DNA from: CAILZL01 sp035548495
GTDB lineage: Bacteria; Pseudomonadota; Gammaproteobacteria; Steroidobacterales; Steroidobacteraceae
Reading direction: 5' to 3'
Assembly: GCA_035548495.1 (NCBI GenBank)
Contig: DASZSV010000014.1
Span: forward strand, 29,314-93,313
DNA length: 64,000 nucleotides
Position 1 is the first letter of the stretch; every line of letters starts with the position of its first letter. A program made the position numbers and the translations under genes. The notes under the pieces were generated by a model. That model was not told the DNA's origin, made no database searches, and was given only the letters and a program-made list of their open reading frames with translations. Shown piece after piece: positions 1-8,753 of this stretch.

Positions 1-1
1 T

Positions 2-763
2 GAAAAACGTCTTGAACTGTTTTTCCAGCCCATTGTGCCCATCGGCCAGACGCAGGACCCGCGCGCGCACTACGAATTGCTGTTGCGCATGCGTGCCGAA
101 GATGGCGCGCTGGTGCCGCCGGGAGAATTCATTCCTGCCGCAGAACGCTACAATGTGATGCCCATGATTGATCGCTGGGTGGTCCGGCAGGCGTTGTCCA
201 CGCTGGCACAGGGCCGCTCCGGTTTGTCTTCTGATATTCCATACACGCTGTCCATCAATCTGTCGGGCACATCGCTGAATGACGAGAGCTTTCTTGAGTT
301 CCTCATCAACGAATTGCAAACCAGCGATTTGAGAACGGGCGCCGTGTGTTTTGAAATCACCGAAACTGCTGCCATTGCCAACCTCGCCAAGGTAGTGCAC
401 TTCATGCAGGAACTGAAATTGCGTGGCTGTCTGTTCTCGCTGGATGATTTTGGCAGCGGACTGTCGTCATTCATGTATCTGAAAAATCTGCCGGTGGACT
501 TCCTCAAGATTGACGGCCAGTTCATCCAGAATGTCACCGCTGACATCATTGACCGCAGCATGGTGGTGGCGATTACGCAGATCGGCCAGGCAATGGGCAT
601 CAAGACCATTGCCGAGCGCGTTGAATCCGTGCATGTGCTGCAAACACTGGCGGCCATTGGTGTTGAATACGCGCAGGGCTTTCTGATTGCCGAGCCCCGT
701 TCGGTGCAGTCGCTGAGTCTGTTGCCGCGCTCCGATGCGGCTGATCTATTACGTTCGGCATGA
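2..763 (+). CDS. EAL-domain protein, C-terminal part (cyclic-di-GMP phosphodiesterase)
   Basis: The reading frame is open from the first bases of the window, so this is the C-terminal ~253 residues of a longer protein. The visible part is one EAL domain, which hydrolyses cyclic di-GMP to pGpG. The signature is YELLLR, so the usual E-A-L reads E-L-L, but the catalytic Glu is kept. Other metal and catalytic motifs are intact: SINLSG, CFEITET, LDDFGSG, FLKIDGQFI and the terminal AQGF. It is therefore probably active (inference). The missing N-terminus may hold PAS or GGDEF domains, which cannot be seen here. Next gene downstream is dusA, 117 bases away. Confidence 0.9.
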   Translation, partial: EKRLELFFQPIVPIGQTQDPRAHYELLLRMRAEDGALVPPGEFIPAAERYNVMPMIDRWVVRQALSTLAQGRSGLSSDIPYTLSINLSGTSLNDESFLEFLINELQTSDLRTGAVCFEITETAAIANLAKVVHFMQELKLRGCLFSLDDFGSGLSSFMYLKNLPVDFLKIDGQFIQNVTADIIDRSMVVAITQIGQAMGIKTIAERVESVHVLQTLAAIGVEYAQGFLIAEPRSVQSLSLLPRSDAADLLRSA

Positions 764-880
764 ACACGGACGATTGATTTGCTTATCACATAACATTGAC
801 GACGAAGCCGGCAACTCGGCTGCATGCCGTGCAGCGCATCCGTTACAATGTGGCAATCATCTGCTCAATGATCTGCAAAC

Positions 881-1903
881 GTGAGTGACAAGGCTGGTTT
901 GAATCCTGAATTATCGCTGTTGAACCGGCGCATCTCCGTCGCACCGATGATGGATTACACGGACCGTCATTGCCGTTATTTCATGCGGCTGCTGTCGCCC
1001 ACTGCATTGTTGTACACCGAAATGATTACGGCGAAGGCATTGATGCACGGCGATGTGTCACGCCTGCTGGATTTTGATGTGGCAGAACAGCCCGTGGCGT
1101 TGCAGTTGGGTGGCAGCGAGCCGGATGAACTGGCCGCCGCTGCGCGTATGGGTGAACAATGGGGTTATCGCGAAATCAATCTGAATTGCGGCTGTCCCAG
1201 TGATCGCGTGAAGAGCGGCCGCTTTGGCGCGTGCCTGATGGGCGAAGCACAGCGGGTGCGTGATTGTGTGAGTGCCATGCGTTCGCAGGTATCCATTCCG
1301 GTGACCGTGAAGTGCCGCATTGGCATTGAACCCGGCATGAACGGGCACAGTGATGACGAGTTCCTGCAGCAGTTCATCGGCACGGTCAGTGAAGCGGGAT
1401 GTCAAGTCTTCATCATTCATGCACGACGCGCGGTGTTGAACGGCCTGAGCCCCAGGGAAAACCGCGAAATTCCGCCGCTGCGTTACGATGTGGCACAACG
1501 CATGCGCGTGCTGTTTCCACAGCTTGCTTTTGTCATCAATGGCGGTATTCGCACGGTGCAGGAGGTGGCTGCGCAGTTGCCGCAATTTGATGGTGTGATG
1601 ATTGGACGCGAGGCCTACCACAATCCATACTTGCTGGCCGAGTTGCATCAGTACCTTGAATGTCCGCATGAGCCATTGCCTGAACGTCATGCCATTGTTC
1701 TTGCCTATGCGCGCTATGTGTCCAGTCAGTGCATGCGCGGTGAGCGGCCGGCCAGCATGATCAAGCATGTGCTGGGTTTGTATAACGGCCTGCCCGGCGC
1801 GCGATCATGGCGGCGTTTCCTGAGCGAGAACACACATCGCATCGACGCAACCGCACGCTTGCTGGAAGAATCGTTGCGCATTGTCGAACCACAGGCAGCA
1901 TAA
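881..1903 (+). CDS. dusA: tRNA-dihydrouridine(20/20a) synthase DusA
   Basis: FMN-dependent enzyme that reduces uridine to dihydrouridine in the tRNA D-loop. The 340-residue length fits DusA. Motifs: APMMDYTDRHCR near the N-terminus (FMN binding), the active-site cysteine in NLNCGCPSDRV (~residue 105), VKCRIG, the HARRAVLNGLSP stretch typical of DusA rather than DusB or DusC, and INGGI plus MIGREAYHNPY near the phosphate-binding end. The start is taken as GTG, giving MSDKAGLNPE; an upstream ATG in another frame does not fit. It stands alone on the forward strand. Confidence 0.95.
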   Translation: MSDKAGLNPELSLLNRRISVAPMMDYTDRHCRYFMRLLSPTALLYTEMITAKALMHGDVSRLLDFDVAEQPVALQLGGSEPDELAAAARMGEQWGYREINLNCGCPSDRVKSGRFGACLMGEAQRVRDCVSAMRSQVSIPVTVKCRIGIEPGMNGHSDDEFLQQFIGTVSEAGCQVFIIHARRAVLNGLSPRENREIPPLRYDVAQRMRVLFPQLAFVINGGIRTVQEVAAQLPQFDGVMIGREAYHNPYLLAELHQYLECPHEPLPERHAIVLAYARYVSSQCMRGERPASMIKHVLGLYNGLPGARSWRRFLSENTHRIDATARLLEESLRIVEPQAA

Positions 1904-1982
1904 CTCCGTACAGCACTGTAGCTATTCGCCGTTAAACTCTGCTACTCTCGCAACGTCATAACATTATGTATAGAATCGCGGC

Positions 1983-2885
1983 GTGGGTAAGGATATAGAA
2001 CTGGCCATCCTGTTTGCCGACGTAGTCGGAAGCACACACATCTATGAAGTGATGGGTGACGCGCGCGCACGCGACATGATTTTAATGTGCGTGGACATCA
2101 TGCGTTCCGCCACCGAGCTGCATGAAGGAACCGTCATCAAGACCATTGGTGACGAGATCATGGCCACCTTTCCCACCGCCGACGAAGCCTTGAATGCGGC
2201 CAGCCAGATGCAGCACGAGATTCGCGCCCACGCGGAACTGAAAGTGGAAGACCAGCCCATTGCCATTCGCATTGGCTGTCACTTCGGGCCGGTGGTGCTG
2301 GAGAATCGCGATATCTTCGGTGCCGCCGTGCATACTGCCAATCGCATGACCAGTCAGGCCAAGGCCGGACAGATCATGATATCGGGTGCGATGGCGCAGC
2401 GGCTGGCGCCGGAATGGCGCTCTTCGGTGCGACAGATCGATGTCACCATGCTCAAGGGCAAGAGCAATGAAGAAGAACTGTATGAAGTGCTGTGGCAGAA
2501 GGAGGATGCCACCAGCATGCTGCCATCGCTGGCATTGGGCAGCATGCGCGACAAACAGAAATCAAGGTTGCGTCTGCAATATCAGGGAATGGAATTGCTG
2601 CTGACCGACGGACGTCCGGGTATCAACATCGGCCGCGCCGAAGAGAACGATGTGGTCATCAAGGGCAACCTGATTTCACGCCTGCATGCGCGCATCGAAT
2701 GCAACCGCAACAAGTTTGTGCTGATTGATCAAAGCACCAACGGCACCTTCGTGCTGTCGCAGTCCGGTGAGGAATCCTTCGTGCGTCGCGACAGCCTGCA
2801 ACTCAAGGGTGAAGGAATGATCGGTTTTGGCAAATCACCCGATGCCAGCTCGCCACAGCATCTGCGTTTCATTTGCGAAGAATAG
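1983..2885 (+). CDS. class III adenylate/guanylate cyclase with C-terminal FHA domain
   Basis: Residues ~5-170 form a class III nucleotide cyclase domain: the metal-binding aspartates are in FADVVGST (D13) and TIGDEIMATF (D57), and the Lys of VIKTIGDE (K53) matches the adenine-selecting lysine, so cAMP is the more likely product. Residues ~200-285 form an FHA phosphothreonine-reading domain (INIGRAEENDVVI, SRLHARI, STNGTFV). A cytosolic enzyme whose activity or partner choice may depend on Ser/Thr phosphorylation is inferred. The start is GTG (MGKDIELAIL). It lies 6 bases before a small exported protein gene. No Ser/Thr kinase gene is in the window. Confidence 0.9.
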   Translation: MGKDIELAILFADVVGSTHIYEVMGDARARDMILMCVDIMRSATELHEGTVIKTIGDEIMATFPTADEALNAASQMQHEIRAHAELKVEDQPIAIRIGCHFGPVVLENRDIFGAAVHTANRMTSQAKAGQIMISGAMAQRLAPEWRSSVRQIDVTMLKGKSNEEELYEVLWQKEDATSMLPSLALGSMRDKQKSRLRLQYQGMELLLTDGRPGINIGRAEENDVVIKGNLISRLHARIECNRNKFVLIDQSTNGTFVLSQSGEESFVRRDSLQLKGEGMIGFGKSPDASSPQHLRFICEE

Positions 2886-2891
2886 TGCGTC

Positions 2892-3419
2892 ATGTCGCGC
2901 TGTCGCGATGTTGAATTCCAGGCGATGAGGAATGACCGGATATTTTCCGCTTGGCCTTTCGTGCTTGTGCTGGCGGCATTGCTGTGTTCAGTGAATGGAC
3001 TGGCGGATGAACCCGCTCCGCTGCACATCACCCTGATTCCCGAATTGCGTGTGGTCGATGGTCAGGGCAGTGAAGCCCGCTATCACTACATTCCCGCGCG
3101 GGAAGTGGCCGCAGGACAGGAAATCTACTACACCGTGCGCATCGTCAACATCACTGAAGAAAAGATCAAGCATGCGGAAGTGGTGGCGCCGGTGCCGGCC
3201 AATACACATCTGGTGAAGCAATCAGTGACGGGAGCGGGTGCCATCATCAGCTATTCAACCGATGGTGGTCATACATTTGCCAGTGCGCAGGATGTGTATG
3301 ACATTGCCGGTGCATATCAGAAAAAGCCCGTCAGAGTGACGCACATTCGCTGGCAGTTCCGTCATCCGCTTGCATCGCATGTGGTGGTGCTGGCGCGCTT
3401 TCGCGTGGTGTTTGATTGA
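2892..3419 (+). CDS. small exported protein with DUF11/conserved-repeat-like domain
   Basis: 175 residues. A hydrophobic signal peptide (AWPFVLVLAALLCSVNGLA) is followed by one beta-rich domain with YYTVRIVNITEEKIKHAEVV and VPANTHLVKQSVTGAG, resembling the DUF11/TIGR01451 cell-surface repeat in a single copy. Its function is unknown; export to the periplasm is inferred from the leader. An ATG 33 bases downstream (MRNDRIFSAW) would give a more classical signal peptide and may be the real start; neither has a strong ribosome site. It follows the cyclase-FHA gene closely, and its stop TGA overlaps by one base with the ATG of the helicase gene, suggesting a three-gene operon. Confidence 0.7.
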   Translation: MSRCRDVEFQAMRNDRIFSAWPFVLVLAALLCSVNGLADEPAPLHITLIPELRVVDGQGSEARYHYIPAREVAAGQEIYYTVRIVNITEEKIKHAEVVAPVPANTHLVKQSVTGAGAIISYSTDGGHTFASAQDVYDIAGAYQKKPVRVTHIRWQFRHPLASHVVVLARFRVVFD

Positions 3420-5398
3420 TGCAGCCGGTGACCTCCAGTCTTGAAGAAGTCTTCGGTGAACACGGCAGGCTTGCTGAATCATTGCCGGACTTCACTGTCA
3501 GGCTGGAGCAGTTGCGCATGGCGCAATGTGTTTCACATGCCATGGCCCAAGGCGAACATCTGATTGTAGAAGCAGGCACGGGCGTTGGAAAAACCTTTGC
3601 TTATCTGGTGCCGGTATTGCTGGCCGGCAAGCGCGTGATCATATCCACCGGCACACGCAGTTTGCAGGATCAACTGTTCAGCCGCGATTTGCCAATGATC
3701 ACCAGGGCATTGGGCCGGCCGGTGCGCATTGCCCTGCTCAAGGGGCGCAGCAACTATCTGTGCCTGCATCGTTTGCGGCAATCCTATGAGCAGGCGACTG
3801 TACGTGGTTTTTCGCGCGAGCTGGCGCGCAGCATTCAACTGGTGGAACGCTGGTCATCGCAAACAAAGCGTGGTGATATCGGTGAATTGAGTGTGCTTGC
3901 GGAAGATGATCCGGTATGGCCCTACGTTACTTCAACGCGTGACAATTGCATCGGCACTGAATGCGCCCTGTTTGACCGCTGCATGGTCATGAATGCGCGC
4001 CGCGAAGCGCAGGCTGCCGATGTCGTGGTGGTCAATCATCACTTGCTGATGGCTGATCTGTTGCTGAAGGAGGGCGGGTTTGGTGAGTTGCTGCCCGGTG
4101 CAGAGGCGGTGATTGTCGATGAAGCACATCAATTGCCGGACGTGGCCACACAGGCGTTTGGCACCACGCTCAGCGCCAGACAACTGCGGGAACTTGCCAG
4201 TGATGTCATGCGCTCGCAACGCGTCATTGCAGGCATCGGTCATGAAGAACTCAAGTTGATGCAACAACTGGAACAACAGGTTCAGCAGATTGGACAAATG
4301 ATTCCTGTCAGCGGTGATTTGCTGGATCACGCGCGCTGGGCGGATATTGTCATTGACACACTGCATGACAATGTCAGAACACTTGCAGAGTTTGCCGCGC
4401 GTACTGCGGCAGCGGCCGAAGATCAGCCTGAGCTGAAAGCATTGCGCGAACGTGCGGTGGAGTTTGCATCGCGATGCGATTTGTTTGCCGCCGCGCAGGA
4501 AAAATCCACTGCGGTGCGCTGGGCCAGTGCAAACAAGTCAGGTTATGTGCTGCATCATGCGCTGGTGGATGTTGCTGCGCCACTGGGTAATCTGATCCGC
4601 AGTCATGGCGGTGCATGGATATTCACATCGGCGACGTTATCGGTGGGCAACGATCTCGATTACTTTGCGCAGCGCATTGGCTTGTCCGGCGCGCATGCCG
4701 AATTGTTCGGTAGTCCGTTTGACTTCACGAAGCAGGCGTTGCTGTACTTGCCTGAAAAACTCGACATGCCATCATCACCGCATCACACACAGCAGGTGGT
4801 GGAAGCGGCGTTGCCCATCATTGAATGCAGCGAGGGCGGCGTGTTCATGTTGTTCACCAGTCATCGTGCTCTGCGCAGGGCAGCGCAATTGCTGCGTGAA
4901 CAATGGGGATCATCTGCGCCTTATCCCTTGCTGGTACAGGGCGAGGCGCCGCGTGCACAATTGCTGCGGCAATTTCGCGAACACGGCAATGCCGTGTTGC
5001 TCGGCACACAGAGTTTCTGGGAAGGCGTGGATGTCAAAGGCCGCGCCCTGTGTGTGGTGATCATTGACAAACTGCCATTCGCAGTGCCCGACGAACCCTT
5101 GACCAGGGCGCGTCAAGCAGCCATTGAACAACGCGGTGGCAATCCATTCATGGAAGAACAGGTGCCCGAAGCCGTGGTCACATTGAAGCAGGGCGTGGGA
5201 CGATTGATTCGCGATCAACATGATTTTGGTGTCATCATGCTGTGCGACCGGCGGCTGGTCACGCGCAGCTATGGAAAATTGTTTCTGGCCAGTCTGCCGC
5301 CCATGTCACGCACTGAATCGCTGAGTGAAGCGCAACATTTCCTGCGCCAGCACCTGCATGCATTTACGGAGTCCCGGATTGAAACTGCTCGCCATTGA
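3419..5398 (+). CDS. dinG: ATP-dependent DNA helicase, DinG/YoaA family (XPD-like, Fe-S)
   Basis: Superfamily 2 helicase of the XPD/DinG group, 659 residues. Walker A is EAGTGVGKT (~51-59), Walker B is the DEAH box VIVDEAH, and the C-terminal helicase motif is VGRLIRD. Four cysteines in the Fe-S position (one in NYLCLHRL, then NCIGTEC and DRC) suggest a 4Fe-4S cluster as in DinG and YoaA. Such enzymes unwind DNA with 5' overhangs during repair. Length and the absence of an exonuclease domain fit YoaA better than E. coli DinG. The ATG overlaps the preceding stop by one base (TGATG); an upstream TTG is less likely. Confidence 0.88.
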   Translation: MQPVTSSLEEVFGEHGRLAESLPDFTVRLEQLRMAQCVSHAMAQGEHLIVEAGTGVGKTFAYLVPVLLAGKRVIISTGTRSLQDQLFSRDLPMITRALGRPVRIALLKGRSNYLCLHRLRQSYEQATVRGFSRELARSIQLVERWSSQTKRGDIGELSVLAEDDPVWPYVTSTRDNCIGTECALFDRCMVMNARREAQAADVVVVNHHLLMADLLLKEGGFGELLPGAEAVIVDEAHQLPDVATQAFGTTLSARQLRELASDVMRSQRVIAGIGHEELKLMQQLEQQVQQIGQMIPVSGDLLDHARWADIVIDTLHDNVRTLAEFAARTAAAAEDQPELKALRERAVEFASRCDLFAAAQEKSTAVRWASANKSGYVLHHALVDVAAPLGNLIRSHGGAWIFTSATLSVGNDLDYFAQRIGLSGAHAELFGSPFDFTKQALLYLPEKLDMPSSPHHTQQVVEAALPIIECSEGGVFMLFTSHRALRRAAQLLREQWGSSAPYPLLVQGEAPRAQLLRQFREHGNAVLLGTQSFWEGVDVKGRALCVVIIDKLPFAVPDEPLTRARQAAIEQRGGNPFMEEQVPEAVVTLKQGVGRLIRDQHDFGVIMLCDRRLVTRSYGKLFLASLPPMSRTESLSEAQHFLRQHLHAFTESRIETARH

Positions 5399-6062
5399 TA
5401 CCGCCACTGAACAATGCTCGGTTGCATTGTTGCTTGATACGCACTGCATCACGCGTTGCGTGCGCACGCCGCGTGCCCATGCGGAGTTGATCCTGCCGAT
5501 GATTCAGGAAGTGCTGATGGAAGCGGGCATGGTCATGACGCAACTCGATGTCATTGGCTTTGGCCGCGGCCCCGGTGCCTTCACCGGTGTGCGCATTGCC
5601 ATCGGTGTGGTGCAGGGGCTAGCCTTCGCCTGTGATCTTCCCGTGGTGGGCGTGTCCAATCTCGCCGCCGTTGCGCAACAGCTTGCGCCTGTCGAAGGTG
5701 AGGTTCTGGTATGCATGGACGCACGCATGAATGAAGTGTATTGGGGTTTGTTCAAGTGCGCGGCGGAGGGGCTGGTGGTGTCATCGTCAATTGAACAAGT
5801 AACAGCACCTGAACGTGTCATCCAGTTCGTTGACGGGGAACAACGCATGCCGGCATATGTGATTGGCACCGGTGTGGATGCGTATCCGGTGTTGCGTGAA
5901 CATTTTTCACAGGTGCACATTCATGGTGATGCGCTGCCGCGTGCCGCGGAAATTGCCGCACTTGCCGCACGTGATTTTTATCAGGGACTGGCCGTGACGG
6001 CGGCAGAAGCGCAGCCGGTGTATCTGCGCGATCAGGTGACGCATGTGAATCCGCGAACATGA
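5379..6062 (+). CDS. tsaB: tRNA threonylcarbamoyladenosine biosynthesis protein TsaB
   Basis: TsaB is the scaffold and activator partner of TsaD in making t6A at position 37 of ANN-decoding tRNAs. The protein begins LLAIDTATEQCSVAL (ASKHA fold) and carries GRGPGAFTGVRI, the family hallmark. About 227 residues, normal for TsaB. The start is assigned to a TTG because the match to the family begins exactly there and an ACGGAG ribosome site sits 7 bases upstream; a longer in-frame extension exists but adds unrelated residues. The gene overlaps the end of the helicase gene by 20 bases. yoaA-tsaB adjacency is known in other gammaproteobacteria. Confidence 0.93.
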   Translation: MKLLAIDTATEQCSVALLLDTHCITRCVRTPRAHAELILPMIQEVLMEAGMVMTQLDVIGFGRGPGAFTGVRIAIGVVQGLAFACDLPVVGVSNLAAVAQQLAPVEGEVLVCMDARMNEVYWGLFKCAAEGLVVSSSIEQVTAPERVIQFVDGEQRMPAYVIGTGVDAYPVLREHFSQVHIHGDALPRAAEIAALAARDFYQGLAVTAAEAQPVYLRDQVTHVNPRT

Positions 6063-6110
6063 GTGTCATAAGATTGCAATATCATGGACGCATGACGCTA
6101 TTTTTACGCC

Positions 6111-6164
6111 CTGTCACGGTTTTGTAATAAATTGCTGCTGATATGACTGTCACGTTACATTCAT
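6111..6164 (+). promoter_or_regulatory. two Pho boxes upstream of phoB
   Basis: Two copies of the PhoB-binding pattern (7-bp repeat, 4-bp spacer, 7-bp repeat): CTGTCAC-GGTT-TTGTAAT at 6111-6128 and CTGTCAC-GTTA-CATTCAT at 6147-6164. Their starts are 36 bases apart. The second ends 19 bases before the phoB ATG. This implies PhoB autoregulation. Confidence 0.75.
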
Positions 6165-6183
6165 TCCGATCCACTACATTGTC

Positions 6184-6876
6184 ATGGCCGTACATATACT
6201 GGTTGTTGAAGACGAAAAACCGATTCGCGAAATGATCTGTTTTGGCCTGCGGCGAAGTGGATATGAAGTCAGCGAAGCCGAGGATGTGGGCATGGCGCGT
6301 TCCTGTGTCGCCAATCGTCGCCCCGATCTTATTGTGCTGGACTGGATGCTGCCCGACATGAGCGGACTGGAGTTCACTCGCTTGCTTAAACGCGACAAAG
6401 ATACACGCGATCTGCCGGTGATCATGCTGACAGCACGTGCTGATGAACATGACAAGGTGGCGGGGCTGGACAGTGGCGCGGATGATTACATCACCAAACC
6501 CTTTTCACCGCGTGAATTGCTGGCGCGTATTTCAGCCGTGTTGCGTCGTGCAGCGCCATCAACCGCAGAAGATGTCATCGACATTCATGGACTCAAGCTG
6601 GATTCCAGCAGTCATCGCGTGACCGTGGGTGATCAGACCGTGACGCTTGGGCCCACCGAGTATCGCCTGCTGGAATTTTTCATGACACATCCGGAACGCG
6701 TGTATAGTCGCGGTCAATTGCTGGACCGTGTATGGGGTGGCAATGTCTATGTGGAAGAGCGAACAGTGGATGTGCACATCCGCCGTTTGCGCAAGGCGCT
6801 GGAAGACTTTGGTGTTGATCAACTGGTGCAAACCGTGCGTGGTGCCGGATACCGTTTTTCTGCCAAACCCGAGTAA
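6184..6876 (+). CDS. phoB: phosphate regulon response regulator PhoB
   Basis: OmpR/PhoB-family response regulator, 230 residues. Receiver domain ~1-120 with the acidic pair in VVEDEKP, phosphoacceptor D53 in LDWMLPDMSG, T in MLTARAD and the conserved Lys in YITKPFSP. The C-terminal winged helix (~130-228) has LGPTEYRLLEFFMTHPERVYSR and VDVHIRRLRKAL, very like E. coli PhoB. Under phosphate limitation it is phosphorylated by PhoR and activates Pho-box promoters. Two Pho boxes lie directly upstream and phoR follows after 37 bases. Confidence 0.96.
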   Translation: MAVHILVVEDEKPIREMICFGLRRSGYEVSEAEDVGMARSCVANRRPDLIVLDWMLPDMSGLEFTRLLKRDKDTRDLPVIMLTARADEHDKVAGLDSGADDYITKPFSPRELLARISAVLRRAAPSTAEDVIDIHGLKLDSSSHRVTVGDQTVTLGPTEYRLLEFFMTHPERVYSRGQLLDRVWGGNVYVEERTVDVHIRRLRKALEDFGVDQLVQTVRGAGYRFSAKPE

Positions 6877-6913
6877 ACTCAAAGCGGTCATTTGATCTGA
6901 TATACATCCCTGC

Positions 6914-8266
6914 ATGAAATTCATTGCACCGCGCATTTCCGAAACTGCCTGGCAAATCATTGTGCGGTTGGGCGTGCTCGTGGTTGTTGCATTGCTGATT
7001 GGCCTGATCATTGATCACGTTGCGGCGACGCTGGCAGTGGCATTCGCCGCTTATCTGTTCGTGCAATTGCGCAACCTGCTGATACTGGAACACTGGTTGC
7101 GTTTTCGCAGCGTCTTGCCGCCGCCGGACATGGGTGAACCATGGGGCGATCTGCTGGCAGTCATCGCACGCATCTACCGGCGCAAGCAGTATCACAAGCA
7201 ACGCGTGGTCAGTTTGTTGCGCGAGTTTCGCCGCCTTACCGGCGGCATGCCCGATGGTGCTGTGCTGCTGGGCGAGAACAATGAATTGCTGTGGTTCAAC
7301 TACAAGGCGGAACGCTGGCTGAATTTGCGGCGCAAGCGTGACTTTGGTTTGCGTATAGAAAACCTGGTGCGCTATCCCGCCTTTGTGCAGTATCTCGAAC
7401 GCGGTGATTATTCGCAGTCAGTGACGGTGCAGATGAGCGGTGAACAGGAACAATGGTTGTCGTTTCACATGGTGCGTGCCGAAGGTTCCTTCCAGCGATT
7501 GCTGATCGTGCGTGACATCACGCGCGAAATGCGCATGGAAGCCATGCGCAAGGACTTTGTCGCCAATGCATCGCATGAGTTGCGTTCACCATTGACGGTG
7601 ATCTCCGGTTATCTCGATGCATTGGCGGATGATGCCGCGCTGGATCAGGTGTGGCAGGAGCCATTGCAGGAGATGCGCAGGCAATCCGAACGCATGCGCA
7701 CGCTGGTGGATGAGCTGTTGCAGTTGTCACAACTGGAAACGGTTCGCGGACCGCACGAAGAACAACGTGTCGATGTGCCGGGACTGCTGGCGCTGTTGCG
7801 CAAGGACGTGATGGCGATGGAACATCATCCGGACATCCGCCTGCATCTCGACAGTAACGCATGTTTGATTGGCTCCGAAACCGAATTGCAGTCGGTGTTT
7901 TCCAATCTGGTTTCCAATGCAGTGAAGTACACACCGGAATCGGGCAGTGTGGATATTCGCTGGTGGCAGGACGAACAGGGCGCACATCTGTCGGTCATCG
8001 ACACCGGCATTGGCATTGCGCCGGAACATTTGCCGCGGCTGACGGAACGGTTCTATCGCGTGGATCAGGGGCGATCACGCAAGCTGGGTGGATTTGGTCT
8101 CGGCTTGTCCATCGTCAAACACGCGTTGCAGCGTCATGGCGCAACGTTGACCATTACCAGTGAAGAAGGAAAGGGCAGTAACTTCACCTGTCATTTTCCG
8201 CTATCGCGACTGGTGAAAGATTCATCGCATGAATTGCGTCGCGAGACAGTTAGCAGTCGTCAGTGA
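6914..8266 (+). CDS. phoR: phosphate regulon sensor histidine kinase PhoR
   Basis: Membrane histidine kinase, 450 residues. An N-terminal hydrophobic region (~17-55) has the two-pass hairpin of PhoR, followed by a charged linker and a PAS domain (~105-200). HisKA holds the phosphorylated H221 in NASHELRSPLTVISGY; the HATPase domain has NLVSNAVKYTPE (N box), VIDTGIGIAPEHL (G1) and GGFGLGLSIVKH (G2). It phosphorylates or dephosphorylates PhoB depending on PstSCAB/PhoU status. No periplasmic sensor domain is visible, as expected for PhoR. About 490 bases without an intact gene follow, so it probably ends the phoBR operon. Confidence 0.96.
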   Translation: MKFIAPRISETAWQIIVRLGVLVVVALLIGLIIDHVAATLAVAFAAYLFVQLRNLLILEHWLRFRSVLPPPDMGEPWGDLLAVIARIYRRKQYHKQRVVSLLREFRRLTGGMPDGAVLLGENNELLWFNYKAERWLNLRRKRDFGLRIENLVRYPAFVQYLERGDYSQSVTVQMSGEQEQWLSFHMVRAEGSFQRLLIVRDITREMRMEAMRKDFVANASHELRSPLTVISGYLDALADDAALDQVWQEPLQEMRRQSERMRTLVDELLQLSQLETVRGPHEEQRVDVPGLLALLRKDVMAMEHHPDIRLHLDSNACLIGSETELQSVFSNLVSNAVKYTPESGSVDIRWWQDEQGAHLSVIDTGIGIAPEHLPRLTERFYRVDQGRSRKLGGFGLGLSIVKHALQRHGATLTITSEEGKGSNFTCHFPLSRLVKDSSHELRRETVSSRQ

Positions 8267-8753
8267 AATGTGCGTTGTTTGAAATAGGGCGCCATTCGTT
8301 GATTCAAAATTTTTCCGGCGCTGAGTTCTGCGCACTATTCCATTAATCGAAACCAGTCTTAAGCGTTAATCTGAGCTAGGCCACCTCGTCGCCTGCAAAA
8401 TGTGAGCAGTGTGCGATTGGACCTCGTAGGAGATTCAAGCCGCACATTATCTTCGTAAACGCCTTCTCATTGTTGAAGGTATTGCTAATGGTCTGTCAAT
8501 TCGCTCGGACGAGTTCTTCCGGCTCTCCAAATGTTGTGTAATCGATTTCGCGTGTTGAACGAATGGTCATTTATTAAGGGACTGGGTACCGCAAGTGTCC
8601 TTGCGCGTCATCTTGACTCCCGGCGCTTAATAACACGTTGTGGATATTTACCACGATGCAATGCAGCACAAGTAGGGGTTGGCGCCACTAAGTGGCCGGC
8701 AAATTTTTTCGTTTGCATGTCCGCGCGTGCATCGCAGTAGCGCATAGTAGGGC
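8267..8753 (+). other. non-coding stretch between phoR and the sigma-like gene
   Basis: No intact gene is supported here. A short open frame at 8531-8740 has no family resemblance or ribosome site. The stretch contains the transposase relic listed separately (8436-8650) and a small hairpin GCCAC-TAA-GTGGC near 8684-8696. The promoter of the sigma-like gene probably lies in its last 100 bases, but no clear -35/-10 pair was recognised. Confidence 0.5.
8436..8650 (+). pseudogene. decayed relic of an IS1-like transposase (N-terminal part)
   Basis: Frame-broken remains that read KRLLIVEGIANGLSIRS then RLSKCCVIDF, followed by a stop. This lines up with the helix-turn-helix start of widespread IS1-like transposases (pattern KRxxIIxxLVEGxSxRSxxR...VSxNTVxKLL). 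In another frame 41 codon-equivalents later comes RHLDSRRL, matching the following block (RNxKSRR) of the same family, where 39 codons are expected; a W codon lies 23 bases on where 27 are expected (the W of DEIW), though the catalytic Asp is lost. The alignment is from memory of the family, done by eye. No terminal inverted repeats were found. Confidence 0.4.

Noticed and set aside
1058..1768. 236-codon frame antisense to dusA
   Set aside because: Shadow of the coding strand; no ribosome site and no domain. Similar antisense frames elsewhere (for example in the hybrid kinase and E2 genes) were dismissed for the same reason.
8531..8740. 69-codon open frame between phoR and the sigma-like gene
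   Set aside because: No ribosome site or recognisable domain, and it overlaps the transposase relic.
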